Part shown: positions 53,292 to 62,036 of the stretch, piece by piece
How positions within the stretch are numbered: position 1 is the first letter of the stretch
Layout: every line of letters starts with the position of its first letter
Source of the DNA: Citreicoccus inhibens
GTDB lineage: Bacteria; Myxococcota; Myxococcia; Myxococcales; Myxococcaceae
Assembly: GCF_019039035.1 (NCBI RefSeq)
Contig: NZ_JAHNZT010000003.1
Location: 248,001-312,000 of the forward strand
Length of the DNA: 64,000 bases
Direction: 5' to 3'
The notes under the pieces: model-generated
Database searches by the model: none
Told to the model about the DNA's origin: nothing
Seen by the model: only the letters and a program-made list of their open reading frames with translations
Program-made: the position numbers and the translations under genes

Positions 53292-54563
53292 ATGGACCTC
53301 TCCCCCTCCGCTCACCTTGACCGCGTGTATCGCGAGCACCATGGCCGCATCGTGGCCACGGTCATTCGCGTGCTGGGCGGAGACTTCCTGCAGGCGGAAG
53401 AGGTGGTGCAGGAGGCGTTCGCCGACGCGCTGGTGCAGTGGCCCCGGGAGGGCCCCCCCCGAGAACCCAAGGCGTGGCTGATGCGCGCCGCGCGCAACAA
53501 GGCGGTGGATCGCCTGCGCCGCGGCGAGCGGCTCGACGCGCGCGTGGACGCGCTGGAAGTCGCGGCCCAGGTGGAGCAGGACGCCGCCGCTTCTCCCGAT
53601 GAGCGGGGCTGGTCGGACACGGCGGACGACACGCTCCGCCTCCTCTTCACCTGCTGCCACCCGGCGCTCTCCAGCGAGGCGCAGGTGGCGCTCGCGCTGC
53701 GCACGCTGTGCGGCCTCACCACCGAGGAGATCGCCCGCGCGTTCCTCGTCCCCTCGGCCACGCTGGGGCAGCGGCTGGTGCGCGCGCAGCGCAAGATTCG
53801 CGACGCGCGCATCCCGTACATCATCCCGGACGAGGAGATGCTGGCGGAACGCACGCTCGGCGTCCTGCACACGCTCTATCTCGTCTTCTCCGAGGGCTAC
53901 GCGGCGACGGAGGGCCCGGAGCTCTTGCGCGTGGACCTGTGCGCGGAGGCGCTGCGCCTGGGGCGCCTGGGGCGTGAGCTGATGCCGCGCGACGCGGAGG
54001 TGGCCTCGCTCCTGGCGCTCATGCTGCTCCACCACGCGCGGCGCCATGCGCGGGTGGCCCCCGACGGAGGGCTCGTCTTGCTGGACCGGCAGGACCGCTC
54101 GCGGTGGGATCGCGCGGAGCTGAACGAGGGACTGGCGCAGCTCGACGTGGCGCTCGCCTTGGGCGCGCGCGGCCCCTACGCGCTCCAGGCCGCCATCGCC
54201 GCGCTGCACGCGCAGGCCCCGAGCGCGCAGGAGACGGACTGGGAACAGATTGTCGCGCTCTACGGGCGCCTGTGTGTCATTGCCCCCGGCCCGGTGGTGG
54301 AGCTCAACCGCGCCGCGGCCGTGGCCATGGCGCGCGGGCCGGCGCAGGGGCTCGCGCTGGTGGACGACCTGGAGGCCAGCGGCCGGCTGGAGGGCTATCA
54401 CCTCCTGCCCGCGGCGCGCGCGGACCTGCTGCGCCGATTGGAGCGCTGGAAGGAGGCGGCGACCGCGTATCAGCGGGCGCTGGCGCTCGTGCGCACGCAG
54501 CCCGAGCGGAGGTTCCTGGAGGAGCGGCTGCGCGAGGTGCTCGACGCGAGCCGAGAGCCGTGA
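53292..54563 (+). CDS. ECF42-type RNA polymerase sigma factor with C-terminal extension
   Basis: About 423 residues. Region 2 (about 10-75: LDRVYREHHGRIVATVIRVLG, EEVVQEAF, WLMRAARNKAVDRLRR) and region 4 (about 115-170: LCGLTTEEIARAFLVPSATLGQRLVRAQRKI) form a standard ECF sigma core. A helical C-terminal extension of some 230 residues follows (LGRELMPRDAEVASLLALMLLHHAR, NRAAAVAMARGPAQGL, FLEERL). That extension and the adjacent DGPF gene define the ECF42 group. No anti-sigma factor gene is nearby; in this group the extension is thought to take over control. ATG 53292 or the GTG directly before it is the start; 52 bases separate it from the DGPF gene. Confidence 0.88.
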   Translation: MDLSPSAHLDRVYREHHGRIVATVIRVLGGDFLQAEEVVQEAFADALVQWPREGPPREPKAWLMRAARNKAVDRLRRGERLDARVDALEVAAQVEQDAAASPDERGWSDTADDTLRLLFTCCHPALSSEAQVALALRTLCGLTTEEIARAFLVPSATLGQRLVRAQRKIRDARIPYIIPDEEMLAERTLGVLHTLYLVFSEGYAATEGPELLRVDLCAEALRLGRLGRELMPRDAEVASLLALMLLHHARRHARVAPDGGLVLLDRQDRSRWDRAELNEGLAQLDVALALGARGPYALQAAIAALHAQAPSAQETDWEQIVALYGRLCVIAPGPVVELNRAAAVAMARGPAQGLALVDDLEASGRLEGYHLLPAARADLLRRLERWKEAATAYQRALALVRTQPERRFLEERLREVLDASREP

Positions 54564-54588
54564 CGCGGTGCCTGCTACGCTGGCGCGC

Positions 54589-55050
54589 ATGGTGCGCTGG
54601 CAATGGAAGACATTCTCGGAGCTGACCGTCGGGGAGCTGTACGACGTGCTCGCGCTCCGCTCACGGGTGTTCGTCGTGGAGCAGCGATCGATCTACCTCG
54701 ACCCCGACGGATTGGATCACCCCAGTCATCACCTGCTCGGCTGGGACACCGCCCGCTCCCGCCCCACGCTCGTGGCGTATCTGCGGGTGCTGCCGCCGGG
54801 GCTCAAGTTCCCGGAGGCGAGCCTCGGCCGCGTCGTCGTCGCGCCCGAAACCCGAGGCCAGGGGCTCGCCGCGCCGCTGACGGCCCAGGCCCTGGACTTC
54901 CTTGACGCGCGCTACCCCGGCGTGGCCACCCGCATCTCCGCCCAGCACTACCTCCAGGCCTTCTACGAGCGGCGCGGCTTCCACGCCGAGGGCGGCGTCT
55001 ACGACGAGGACGGCATCCCCCACATCGAGATGCGCCGCCGCGCGCGCTAG
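54589..55050 (+). CDS. elaA: ElaA-type GNAT acetyltransferase
   Basis: A 153-residue GNAT-fold protein, the same length as E. coli ElaA. It shows WQWKTFSELTVGELYDVLALRSRVFVVEQ, then HHLLGWD, LRVLPPG, the acetyl-CoA loop region GRVVVAPETRGQGL (the Q/RxxGxG-like motif) and YERRGFHAEGGVYDEDGIPHIEM at the end. The substrate of ElaA proteins is not established. It starts 25 bases after the sigma factor stop and may share its transcript. Its stop codon overlaps that of the amidase on the other strand (CTAG at 55047-55050), so there is no intergenic space. Confidence 0.9.
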   Translation: MVRWQWKTFSELTVGELYDVLALRSRVFVVEQRSIYLDPDGLDHPSHHLLGWDTARSRPTLVAYLRVLPPGLKFPEASLGRVVVAPETRGQGLAAPLTAQALDFLDARYPGVATRISAQHYLQAFYERRGFHAEGGVYDEDGIPHIEMRRRAR

Positions 55051-56513
55051 GCGCACCGAGCAGGGCGCACGAAGCCGCCGCCCCAGGGCGCCACCGCCTC
55101 CGCCACATCGAGCAGCGCGGCGTCGTCCCAGCGCCGGCCCACGAGCTGCGCGCCCAGGGGAAGGCCCGCTTGCGTGCGCCCCACCGGGAGGACGACGACG
55201 GGGTTGCCGGTGAGGTTGAACACGCTGGTGTAGGCGCCCAGCGCGGACAGATACGCGCGGGGCTCACCGTCCACGCGCACCCACTCGCCGGGCCGCGTGT
55301 GCGGAATGGCCGGCCCCGTCGTCACGGGGACGAGCCACGCGTCCCAACCCGAGAGGAACCGCTCCAGGCTCGCGACGAGCGCCTCGCGCCGCTCGAGGAT
55401 GGCCATGTAGTGCCCCACGTCCGAGCGCGCGCCCCGCGCGATGGCTCGCGCCAAGGGGTCCTTCCCCGCCATGGCGAGGAATTGGAGCTGGAACCGCAGC
55501 CGGTGCCACAGCGGCAGCGGCGCGCCCACCTCCGCGCCCTCCAGTTCGCCCCAGGTGGACCAGGCCTCGTGGAAGTCGAACGCGGGGGGCGTGACGCGCT
55601 CCACCGTGGCGCCTTGCGCGGACAGCTCAGCGACCAGGCGCGCGAGCGCCGCGCGTGACTCGCGGCAGGGCACCACGCCCCCGAAGTCATCCATCCACGC
55701 GATGCGCAGCGACGACACCGCCCGAGACCTCGGCGGAGCCAGCGGCGTGAGCGGCGGGACCTCCAGGTTGCGCGCATCCGGCCCCTCGATGACGGAGAGC
55801 ACCAGCCGCAGGTCCGCCACGGTGCGCGCCAGTGGCCCCGAGCACGCCATGTGCCTCACCGTGCGCGGCCCACCGGGCAGGTCCGGGATGTGGCCCGCGT
55901 TGGAGACGCGGTGCTCGGTGGGCTTCAACCCGAACAGGCCACAGAAGTGCGCCGGGATGCGGATGGAGCCACCCAGGTCGCTGCCCAGTTCAAACGGCGT
56001 GAAGCCCGAGGCCACCGCCGCCGCCGCGCCGCCGCTGGAGCCTCCCGGCGTGCGCTCGAGGTCGTGCGGATTCTGGGTCCGTCCGAACAGCGGGCTCTGC
56101 GTCTGGTAGTCGCCCGCCAGGAGCGGCAGGTTCGTCTTGCCCCAGATGATGGCGCCCGCGCGCTTGAGCCGCGCCACCGCCGTGGCGTCCTCGGTGGGCA
56201 CATAGCCCGAGAGCGGCGGGAAGCTCGCCGTGGTGCGCAGCCCCGCCGTGGAGAAGGCGTCCTTCACGGTGATGGGGACCCCATGCAGCGGCCCCCAGGA
56301 TTCACCGCGCGCGAGCGCCGCGTCCGCCTCCACCGCGCGCTGCCGGGCCGCGGACTCATCGCGCGTGACGACCGCGTTGAGCGCGGGGTTGTGCGCCGCC
56401 GCCTGCGCCAGATGCGCCTCCAGCACCTCCACCGCCGTCACCCGCCGCTCGCGGACGGCGGCCGCCAGCTCCGTGGTGGACTGAAACACGAGCCTCGACG
56501 CGGAAGTCTCCAT
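55047..56513 (-). CDS. Amidase-signature (AS) family amidase
   Basis: A 488-residue amidase. The AS triad is visible: Lys84 in ITVKDAF, the cis-Ser in TPGGSSGG (159-160) and the nucleophilic Ser183 in SDLGGSIRIP. The length and Gly/Ser-rich centre are typical. Substrate not predictable; relatives hydrolyse various carboxamides, and the lack of a GatB/GatC context argues against a tRNA amidotransferase role. ATG 56513 is taken because family similarity begins near it; an in-frame start at 56621 adds unsupported residues. It lies 137 bases downstream of the L,D-transpeptidase gene on the same strand. Confidence 0.9.
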   Translation of the reverse strand: METSASRLVFQSTTELAAAVRERRVTAVEVLEAHLAQAAAHNPALNAVVTRDESAARQRAVEADAALARGESWGPLHGVPITVKDAFSTAGLRTTASFPPLSGYVPTEDATAVARLKRAGAIIWGKTNLPLLAGDYQTQSPLFGRTQNPHDLERTPGGSSGGAAAAVASGFTPFELGSDLGGSIRIPAHFCGLFGLKPTEHRVSNAGHIPDLPGGPRTVRHMACSGPLARTVADLRLVLSVIEGPDARNLEVPPLTPLAPPRSRAVSSLRIAWMDDFGGVVPCRESRAALARLVAELSAQGATVERVTPPAFDFHEAWSTWGELEGAEVGAPLPLWHRLRFQLQFLAMAGKDPLARAIARGARSDVGHYMAILERREALVASLERFLSGWDAWLVPVTTGPAIPHTRPGEWVRVDGEPRAYLSALGAYTSVFNLTGNPVVVLPVGRTQAGLPLGAQLVGRRWDDAALLDVAEAVAPWGGGFVRPARCA

Positions 56514-56650
56514 GCGCGCATGTCCCTCGGCGTGACCGGCCCGAACGCCGGTACCGAGCCAGGGTTCTACCAGGGACATCCCGCTCCGTGCGCCCGCCCC
56601 CCTGGGTCCAATGCGCGACACATCTGCTTATGTTGACTTCAGAGCAATTC

Positions 56651-57376
56651 CTACAAACCTTGCCGGACGATGTATCTGCGGGCGCGGGTATCGACGGAGG
56701 TCGTGGGTGGGCGGTGCGACTTCTCGAAGAGGTCCCACGCGGGCTTCAGGTCGCGCCAGAAGGCCTGTTGCTCGGGTGTGACTCCGGGGAGCCTGGCGAG
56801 GGCCTCCAGTCCCGCCGCATCGAGCTGGCGCGGGAAGACGTGAATGGGGACGTCCCTGCCCATGTGGGCGCGCGCCTCGGTGACCATGACGTACAGCGCC
56901 TCGATGGGCGCGTCCTGGATGGCGATGCACCCGATGCTGACGCAGTCACCGTGCACGAAGATGTTGCCGCCGAGCCTGGGACGTCCCACGAGCCGATCCA
57001 ACGCGTTGGGGTAGCTGACCCGCATGGACAGGTGGAACTGGCTTCGCGGGTTGAACAGGTCGAGGGTGTAGAAGCCCTCGGGGACCTGGAGGTCCCCCTC
57101 CTCGCGCTTCGGCCCCAGCTCGCCCGAGGCCGCGCAGAAGGGGAACGTCTTCACGCGCTGGAGCGGCTTGCCCTGTGGGCCCGCCCAGACCTCCAGCCGC
57201 CGCTCCGCTTTGAGCGCGCGCAGGTACAGCTCCCCGGGCGGCCACGCCACCCCGGCCTCGGCGAACGCCTGACGAACGGCGGGAAGCTGACGCTGGCGTG
57301 CACTCGCGACGCGATCCTCCGCGAGCGCCACGAGGGGCAGGCACCACCCCAACACGACGAGGGTTCGAAATCTCAT
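56651..57376 (-). CDS. YkuD-type L,D-transpeptidase (YafK-like)
   Basis: A 241-residue exported protein with a Sec signal (about 1-19, LVVLGWCLPLVALA). The YkuD catalytic motif is complete: H142-G-D-C-V-S-I-G-C150, with Cys150 the nucleophile. VPEGFYTLDLFNPRSQFHLSMRVSYPN before it is typical of the YafK/DpaA group. Such enzymes cross-link peptidoglycan or release or attach lipoproteins in the periplasm. An extra Cys (145) sits in the motif. The start 57376 is chosen because the signal peptide begins there; the upstream in-frame codons to 57547 are not signal-like. Confidence 0.88.
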   Translation of the reverse strand: MRFRTLVVLGWCLPLVALAEDRVASARQRQLPAVRQAFAEAGVAWPPGELYLRALKAERRLEVWAGPQGKPLQRVKTFPFCAASGELGPKREEGDLQVPEGFYTLDLFNPRSQFHLSMRVSYPNALDRLVGRPRLGGNIFVHGDCVSIGCIAIQDAPIEALYVMVTEARAHMGRDVPIHVFPRQLDAAGLEALARLPGVTPEQQAFWRDLKPAWDLFEKSHRPPTTSVDTRARRYIVRQGL

Positions 57377-57723
57377 GCCTGCTTGGGACGCCTGCGGCAA
57401 GGCAAGCGTTCCCCCGTCCCGAGGCATGAAGGACCCAGGGCTTGTATCAAACACCGGGCGATGTCGACCGATGGGAATAAGCCGCCGGCAAGTTCCTTGC
57501 CAGTTCGAATGGATGGACGTGGGGTACCCTGGCTCCCTGCCCGGCAAGCTGCTAGCAAGGCATCCCCGGGCCCCTCGGGCCGCTGCCGCTGAGACAGCGA
57601 CAGCAACTCCGAGGTGCGGGATGTTCTCATCCCGTCACGCACCCTGGCGAGCTGGGGCCGCCCGGTGCGCAGAACCCATGTTCGACAACCTCGCCCCGTG
57701 CCGTTCCGGCCTCTCGCGTTCGA
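57377..57723. other. Divergent intergenic region, no gene seen
   Basis: A 347-base gap between the L,D-transpeptidase gene and the RIO-type kinase gene, which point away from each other. I see no convincing gene, hairpin or consensus promoter. It must carry both promoters. Confidence 0.5.
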
Positions 57724-60006
57724 ATGACTGATTCCCTCGATACCCTCCTCGCTGACGGCATCATCGACGCCGTCATCGGACAGCTGAAGACGGGCAAGGA
57801 GGCGGAGGTCTGGCTCGTCCAGCACGCCGGCCAGGTGGTCGCCGCCAAGCTGTACAAGGAGCGCCACGAGCGCAACTTCCGCAACAACGTCGGCTATCGG
57901 GAGGGCCGTGAGGTTCGCAACTCGCGCACCCGCCGCGCGATGGAGAAGGGCAGCCGCTTCGGGCAAGCCGCCGCCGAGGATGCCTGGAAGAGCGCGGAGG
58001 CGGACTCGCTCTACAAGTTGCACGCCCAGGGCGTGCGCGTGCCCACGCCGGTGATGTTCTACGAGGGCGTGCTGCTGATGGAGCTGGTGGTGGATGCGCA
58101 GGGCAGCCCCGCGCCGCGTCTGGTGGAAGCCCCGCCGACGACGCCCGAGGAGGCCGAAGCGCTCTACGCGGACCTGCGCGGCCAGGTGATTCGCACGCTC
58201 TGCTGCGACCTCATCCACGGCGACCTGTCCCCGTACAACATCCTGATGAGCGGGGTGGGGCCAACCATCATCGACTTCCCGCAGACGGTGGCCGCCGCGC
58301 GCAACAACCGCGCGGAGTTCTACTTCCGGCGCGACCTGGACAACGTCCGCAACTTCCTCGCGGGGTTCTCCTCGCGGCTGCGGTCGCTGGGTGGAGACAC
58401 GGCGGAGATCTGGAACGCGTATGTGCGGCGCGACCTGACGCCAGAGTTCGTGCCCTCGGGCGCGTTCCGGGACGCGCCTCGTCGCGGGGGGGGAGCCGGC
58501 TTCCGAGACTCGCAGCGCCGCGCTCAGTTCCGGCCGGAGCCCGTCCTCGAGCCAGTCGTGGAGGAAGCGCCACAGCCCGCGCTGACCGCCGAGGAGCAGG
58601 AGGAGGCCGAGCTGCGAGCCCTGGAAGCCCTGGTGCTCAAGCAAGGCGGCGGCGAGCGAGGCAAGCCCGCGGTGATGTCGAGTCCGCGAGACAACCGTCG
58701 GAGGCCGTTCTCGTCCAATCGCCCTCCCCCGCGCGCGGGAGGCCCGAACCGTCCGGCATCGCCCGGAGGTCAGCGGCCCGGGAACGCGAGCAATGCCAAC
58801 GGAGCCCGCCCCAACGGCGGCGCACCGAATGGCGCTGCGGCCAACGGCGCCGCGGACACGCGCAACGGAAACAACGGACCGCGCAACGGCGCTGGCTTCT
58901 CCGGCAACGCGCGCAACGGAAACAACGGACCGCGCAACGGCGCCAGCGGCTCCGGTGACACGCGCAACGGCAACGGCGGACCGCGCAACGGGGCGGGCCT
59001 CGCTGGCAACGCGCCCAGTGGGGAGAGCTTCCCGGCCGACTCGCGCAGTGCGAACAACGGGCCGCGCAACGGCAGACCGCGCAACGGGGCGGGCTTCGCT
59101 GGCAACGCGCCCAACGGAGAGAACGTCTCCGGCGCCCCGCGCGGCTCGAACAACGGGCCGCGCAACGGGGCGGGCTTCGCTGGCAACGCGCCCAACGGGG
59201 AGAACTTCTCCAGCGCCCCGCGCGGCTCGAACAACGGGGCGGGCTTCGCCGGCAACGCGTCCAACGGGGAGAACTTCTCGGCCGACTCGCGCGGTGCGAA
59301 CAACGGGCCGCGCAACGGGAACAACAGGCCGCGCGGCCCGAACAATGGCCCGCGCAACGGCAACGGTGGGCCGCGCAGTGGGGCGGGCTTCGCTGGCACC
59401 GCGCCCGACGGAGAGACCTTCTCGGCCGACTCTCGCGGTGCGAGCAACGGGCCGCGCGACAATGCCGGCTTCGCTGGCGACGCCTCCACCGGGGAGAACG
59501 TCTCCGGCACCCCGCGCAGCGCGAACAACGGTCCGCGCAATGGGAACAATGGGCCGCGTCGCGGGAATGGTGGACCGAGCAACAGCGTGGGGTTCTCCGG
59601 CGATACGACGGGAGGACCGGGCACCGCCGCGAACCTGCCCGGCAGATCGCGCGGCGGGAATGGCGCTCGCTCCGCGCGGGGCGGCGACACCTCCCTTCCG
59701 CCTTCGAATGACCGAAGCGCCGAGGCCACGACGCGTGACACATCCAACGCGCGACCGGTCAACGATCGGCCGCGCGGCAGCGGCGGACGTCCTCCTCGCG
59801 ACGCACAGGCCCCTGCCTCCGAGGCGCGCGCCAACGGGCATCCCCGCGGTCCCCGAGATGACGCGCGCGCCGCAGGCAACCCGCGCCCGCCTCGCTCGAA
59901 CGGCAACGGCGGAGCGCGGTCCCAGCAGCGCTCCAGCCCGCAGGTGAGCTACGTGGGCCGGCCGAAGCCCACCCCCAACATGGGCTCATCGGAAACGAGT
60001 TCGTAG
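57724..60006 (+). CDS. RIO-type kinase with long Asn/Gly/Arg-rich tail
   Basis: A 760-residue protein. The first 245 residues are a RIO1-like kinase domain: GKEAEVWLV glycine-loop substitute, Lys42 in VVAAKLYK, catalytic H165-G-D167 in LIHGDLSPYNIL, and metal-binding Asp184 in IIDFPQ. RIO kinases are ATPases/kinases of ribosome maturation in archaea and eukaryotes; bacterial members exist but their substrates are unclear. A short linker (about 250-320, charged, EEQEEAELRALEALVL) is followed by a 440-residue low-complexity tail of Asn, Gly, Arg, Pro and Ala with repeated NGPRNGAGFAGNAPNGEN units. The tail is basic and disordered, RGG-like, so RNA binding is a reasonable guess. Its stop lies inside the 3' end of an antisense gene (58-base overlap). 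Confidence 0.85.
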   Translation: MTDSLDTLLADGIIDAVIGQLKTGKEAEVWLVQHAGQVVAAKLYKERHERNFRNNVGYREGREVRNSRTRRAMEKGSRFGQAAAEDAWKSAEADSLYKLHAQGVRVPTPVMFYEGVLLMELVVDAQGSPAPRLVEAPPTTPEEAEALYADLRGQVIRTLCCDLIHGDLSPYNILMSGVGPTIIDFPQTVAAARNNRAEFYFRRDLDNVRNFLAGFSSRLRSLGGDTAEIWNAYVRRDLTPEFVPSGAFRDAPRRGGGAGFRDSQRRAQFRPEPVLEPVVEEAPQPALTAEEQEEAELRALEALVLKQGGGERGKPAVMSSPRDNRRRPFSSNRPPPRAGGPNRPASPGGQRPGNASNANGARPNGGAPNGAAANGAADTRNGNNGPRNGAGFSGNARNGNNGPRNGASGSGDTRNGNGGPRNGAGLAGNAPSGESFPADSRSANNGPRNGRPRNGAGFAGNAPNGENVSGAPRGSNNGPRNGAGFAGNAPNGENFSSAPRGSNNGAGFAGNASNGENFSADSRGANNGPRNGNNRPRGPNNGPRNGNGGPRSGAGFAGTAPDGETFSADSRGASNGPRDNAGFAGDASTGENVSGTPRSANNGPRNGNNGPRRGNGGPSNSVGFSGDTTGGPGTAANLPGRSRGGNGARSARGGDTSLPPSNDRSAEATTRDTSNARPVNDRPRGSGGRPPRDAQAPASEARANGHPRGPRDDARAAGNPRPPRSNGNGGARSQQRSSPQVSYVGRPKPTPNMGSSETSS
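58785..59600 (+). repeat. In-frame degenerate repeats encoding the NG-rich tail
   Basis: Degenerate tandem units, with longest repeats of roughly 60 bases between about 59080 and 59300, each encoding variants of GAGFAGNAPNGENFS followed by RGxNNGPRN. Shorter units of the NGNNGPRNG type fill both sides. The codon frame is kept throughout, so the repeats are coding rather than a CRISPR array or intergenic repeat. Copy number is likely to vary between strains. Confidence 0.75.
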
Positions 60007-60401
60007 CCCTGTGCCGCGAGGAGGCGTTCGCGCCCCCTCGCGCACCGCGGTCCTCGGACGAACGCGGTCACCCGCGTCCGCGTGATGACGCCGCAGGGCC
60101 CCAGGCCATGGCCGCGGACGTTCTTGCAGCCGCCCGCCGCGAACCGCGCGAAGAACGGCGCGTTCCGGTGCCGGGTGAACACGGGGAGCAGCACGGCGGA
60201 GCAGTGGAGATTGATGACCTCGAAGAGCCCGCCCGAGACATAGACGCGCCCCATCCATGACTGCGCGCCCTTGTCGATGAACACCGCGGGCTCCGCGCCG
60301 AGGTCGCGGAGATGACCCGAAGCTTCGCGGGCCGCCTGAGCCCGCGTCTCACACCCTCCTGACGCAGGACGCGCAAGCAACCCGCGGGGCCGCTGCGACA
60401 C
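59949..60401 (-). CDS. Small protein of unknown function, start uncertain
   Basis: Up to 150 residues, not recognised. Coding is supported by third codon positions that are almost all G or C across the core (about 60060-60250, for example GGLFEVINLHCSAVLLPVFTR, continuing to ARFAAGGCKN). No other frame shows this as clearly. The N-terminal 30 or so codons have weaker bias. The true start could be GTG 60401 or ATG near 60254 (MGRVYVSGGLF, about 104 residues). Four or five Cys residues (one in GGCKN, another in GPCGV) suggest disulfides or metal. It follows the AlkB-like gene by about 10 bases, so probably belongs to the same transcript. Its end overlaps the RIO-kinase gene antisense by 58 bases. 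Confidence 0.6.
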   Translation of the reverse strand: MSQRPRGLLARPASGGCETRAQAAREASGHLRDLGAEPAVFIDKGAQSWMGRVYVSGGLFEVINLHCSAVLLPVFTRHRNAPFFARFAAGGCKNVRGHGLGPCGVITRTRVTAFVRGPRCARGRERLLAAQGYELVSDEPMLGVGFGRPT

Positions 60402-60410
60402 CGTGGTGCT

Positions 60411-61313
60411 TCAGCCGGGAAGCGGCGCCTTCGCCTCTTCGCGGTCCAACTCGGCGCGGAAGAAGGCGCTGTGCTGGGCGAGCGTCTGCATGTACGGCCG
60501 CACGTCCTCGCGCGCTTCCGGAGACAGCCGCGCGAACGGCGTGACGTGCTCGTCCGGCACATAGCGGAACGTGAGGTTGATGCGGCGAGTCTGGAAGTCC
60601 GGCAGCTCCGGCTTCAACAGGTGGCCCGCTCGGGTATCCACGCGCTGCACCCGGTGGAACGTCTGGTCCTTCCACTGCGCGCCGCCAAACAACTGGAGGG
60701 CGCCGTCATCCAACCACTGCTCCAGCACCACCGCGTCCCGCTCGCCCGGCCGAGACGACGTGACGAACTGGATGAGCGCCCGCTCGCCAAAGGACAGCGA
60801 CGCCACGGGGCCCGGCTCGAAGTCCTTGTGCTCCCCCACCCGCGCCGTGTCCACCCAGCGCCCGTCCTCCAGGCGATTGCCGTAGAAGTTCACCAGGCAG
60901 GTGTTGAGGTGCCAGCCGCGAGGCATGTCCGGCCCTCGGAACATGCGTCGCGCGTGCGCCTCCACCTTCTCCACCTGACGCTGGAGCACGTCCGGGAAGG
61001 GCTCGGCCTTCACGCACCGGTTCCACACGCCCTTCGGCGGGCGGTAGTAATCCAGACACGCGAACTGCCAGTTGCCCAACCAGTACACCGGTCGCAGCAA
61101 GCGCCGCTGCGTCTGTCCCGCTGGCGGAGGGAAGTGCTTGGAGTAGCGCTCCTCCCACAGCGGGTGCAGCGCGCCCAGCCACGCGAGGATGGCCTGGCGA
61201 TCCACCGCGGAGAGGAAGCTCCCGTTGTAGTGATGGCCGGGAGTGCGCTGACTCACCTGGTGGCGAGGGGGGCCTCCACGGCCTGCCCGAGGTGGAGGCC
61301 CCATCGAGCTCAC
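60411..61313 (-). CDS. AlkB-like 2-oxoglutarate/Fe(II) dioxygenase
   Basis: A 300-residue cytosolic protein of the AlkB branch. The iron site is His162 and Asp164 (GEHKDFEP) and His220 (TFHRVQRV); Arg244 and Arg250 in RRINLTFR bind 2-oxoglutarate. [16 protein letters not shown] before the HxD matches the NxYxxG-type lead of AlkB. These enzymes oxidatively remove alkyl groups from nucleic acid bases (or proteins). The N-terminal 60 residues are extra. The start codon is GTG 61313, which overlaps the deoD stop (GTGA), or ATG 61304, so translation is coupled to deoD. The pairing with a purine nucleoside phosphorylase is suggestive of nucleobase or nucleoside repair or salvage. Confidence 0.85.
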   Translation of the reverse strand: MSSMGPPPRAGRGGPPRHQVSQRTPGHHYNGSFLSAVDRQAILAWLGALHPLWEERYSKHFPPPAGQTQRRLLRPVYWLGNWQFACLDYYRPPKGVWNRCVKAEPFPDVLQRQVEKVEAHARRMFRGPDMPRGWHLNTCLVNFYGNRLEDGRWVDTARVGEHKDFEPGPVASLSFGERALIQFVTSSRPGERDAVVLEQWLDDGALQLFGGAQWKDQTFHRVQRVDTRAGHLLKPELPDFQTRRINLTFRYVPDEHVTPFARLSPEAREDVRPYMQTLAQHSAFFRAELDREEAKAPLPG

Positions 61314-62023
61314 GCCTCGGAGACGGCGACGTCGAGCGCCAGCTCGATCATCTCGTCAAAGGTCGACTGACGCTCCTCGGCGGTCAGCTTCGCGCCCGTG
61401 CGGAGGTGATCCGACACGGTCAGCAACGCGAGCGCCCGCGCGCCGAACTCGGCCGCGACGCCGTACAGGCCCGCGACCTCCATCTCCACCGCGAGGACGC
61501 CCATGCGCTCCAGCGCGTCATTGAGCGGCGCCTGCGGGTGGTAGAAGAGATCCGAGCTGAACACCGAGCCCACGCGCACCGAGCGCGAGCGCTTGCGCGC
61601 GGCCTCCACCGCCTTGCGCGCCAGCTCGAAGTCCGCCACCGCCGGGAAGTCGTGGTCCATCACGCGCATGCGGTTCACCTTGGAGTCGGTGCCCGCGCCG
61701 AGCGCGACGATGACATCGCGCACCTGCACGTCCTGGCGCAGCGCCCCGCAGCTCCCCACGCGGATGAGCACGCGCGAGCCGTACTCCTTGATGAGCTCGG
61801 TCGCATAGATGGAGATGGACGGGATGCCCATGCCGTGGCCGAGCACGGACAGCTTGCGGCCCTGATACGTGCCGGTGAAGCCCAGCATGTTGCGGACCGA
61901 GGTCACGCTGCGGGCGTTCTCGAGGAAGCGCTCGGAGATGTAGCGGGCGCGAAGCGGGTCCCCCGGCATGAGGACGACTTCAGCGAAATCACCAGGGGCA
62001 GCGGAGATGTGGGGGGTTGCCAT
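61310..62023 (-). CDS. deoD: Purine nucleoside phosphorylase, hexameric type
   Basis: A 237-residue DeoD. It has the [13 protein letters not shown] start, [16 protein letters not shown], the phosphate-binding RVGSCGAL, the [10 protein letters not shown] stretch, the EMEVAGLYG ribose site and the late SDHLRTG with the catalytic Asp (the NxSDxL position). It splits purine nucleosides by phosphorolysis for salvage. AGAGG lies about eight bases before the ATG. It begins 14 bases after the mepA-like gene and overlaps the AlkB-like gene by four bases, so the set mepA-like, deoD, alkB-like and the small gene is likely one operon on the minus strand. Confidence 0.95.
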   Translation of the reverse strand: MATPHISAAPGDFAEVVLMPGDPLRARYISERFLENARSVTSVRNMLGFTGTYQGRKLSVLGHGMGIPSISIYATELIKEYGSRVLIRVGSCGALRQDVQVRDVIVALGAGTDSKVNRMRVMDHDFPAVADFELARKAVEAARKRSRSVRVGSVFSSDLFYHPQAPLNDALERMGVLAVEMEVAGLYGVAAEFGARALALLTVSDHLRTGAKLTAEERQSTFDEMIELALDVAVSEA

Positions 62024-62036
62024 GGATGAGACCTCT

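Noticed and set aside
58785-59600. CRISPR-like or intergenic repeat array
   Set aside because: Repeats are degenerate, without constant spacers, and keep one reading frame throughout the kinase tail.
60068-60562. Alternative minus-strand frame across the small gene and the AlkB-like gene
   Set aside because: Arg/Ser-rich translation with poor codon bias; the competing frames encode recognisable or well-biased proteins.
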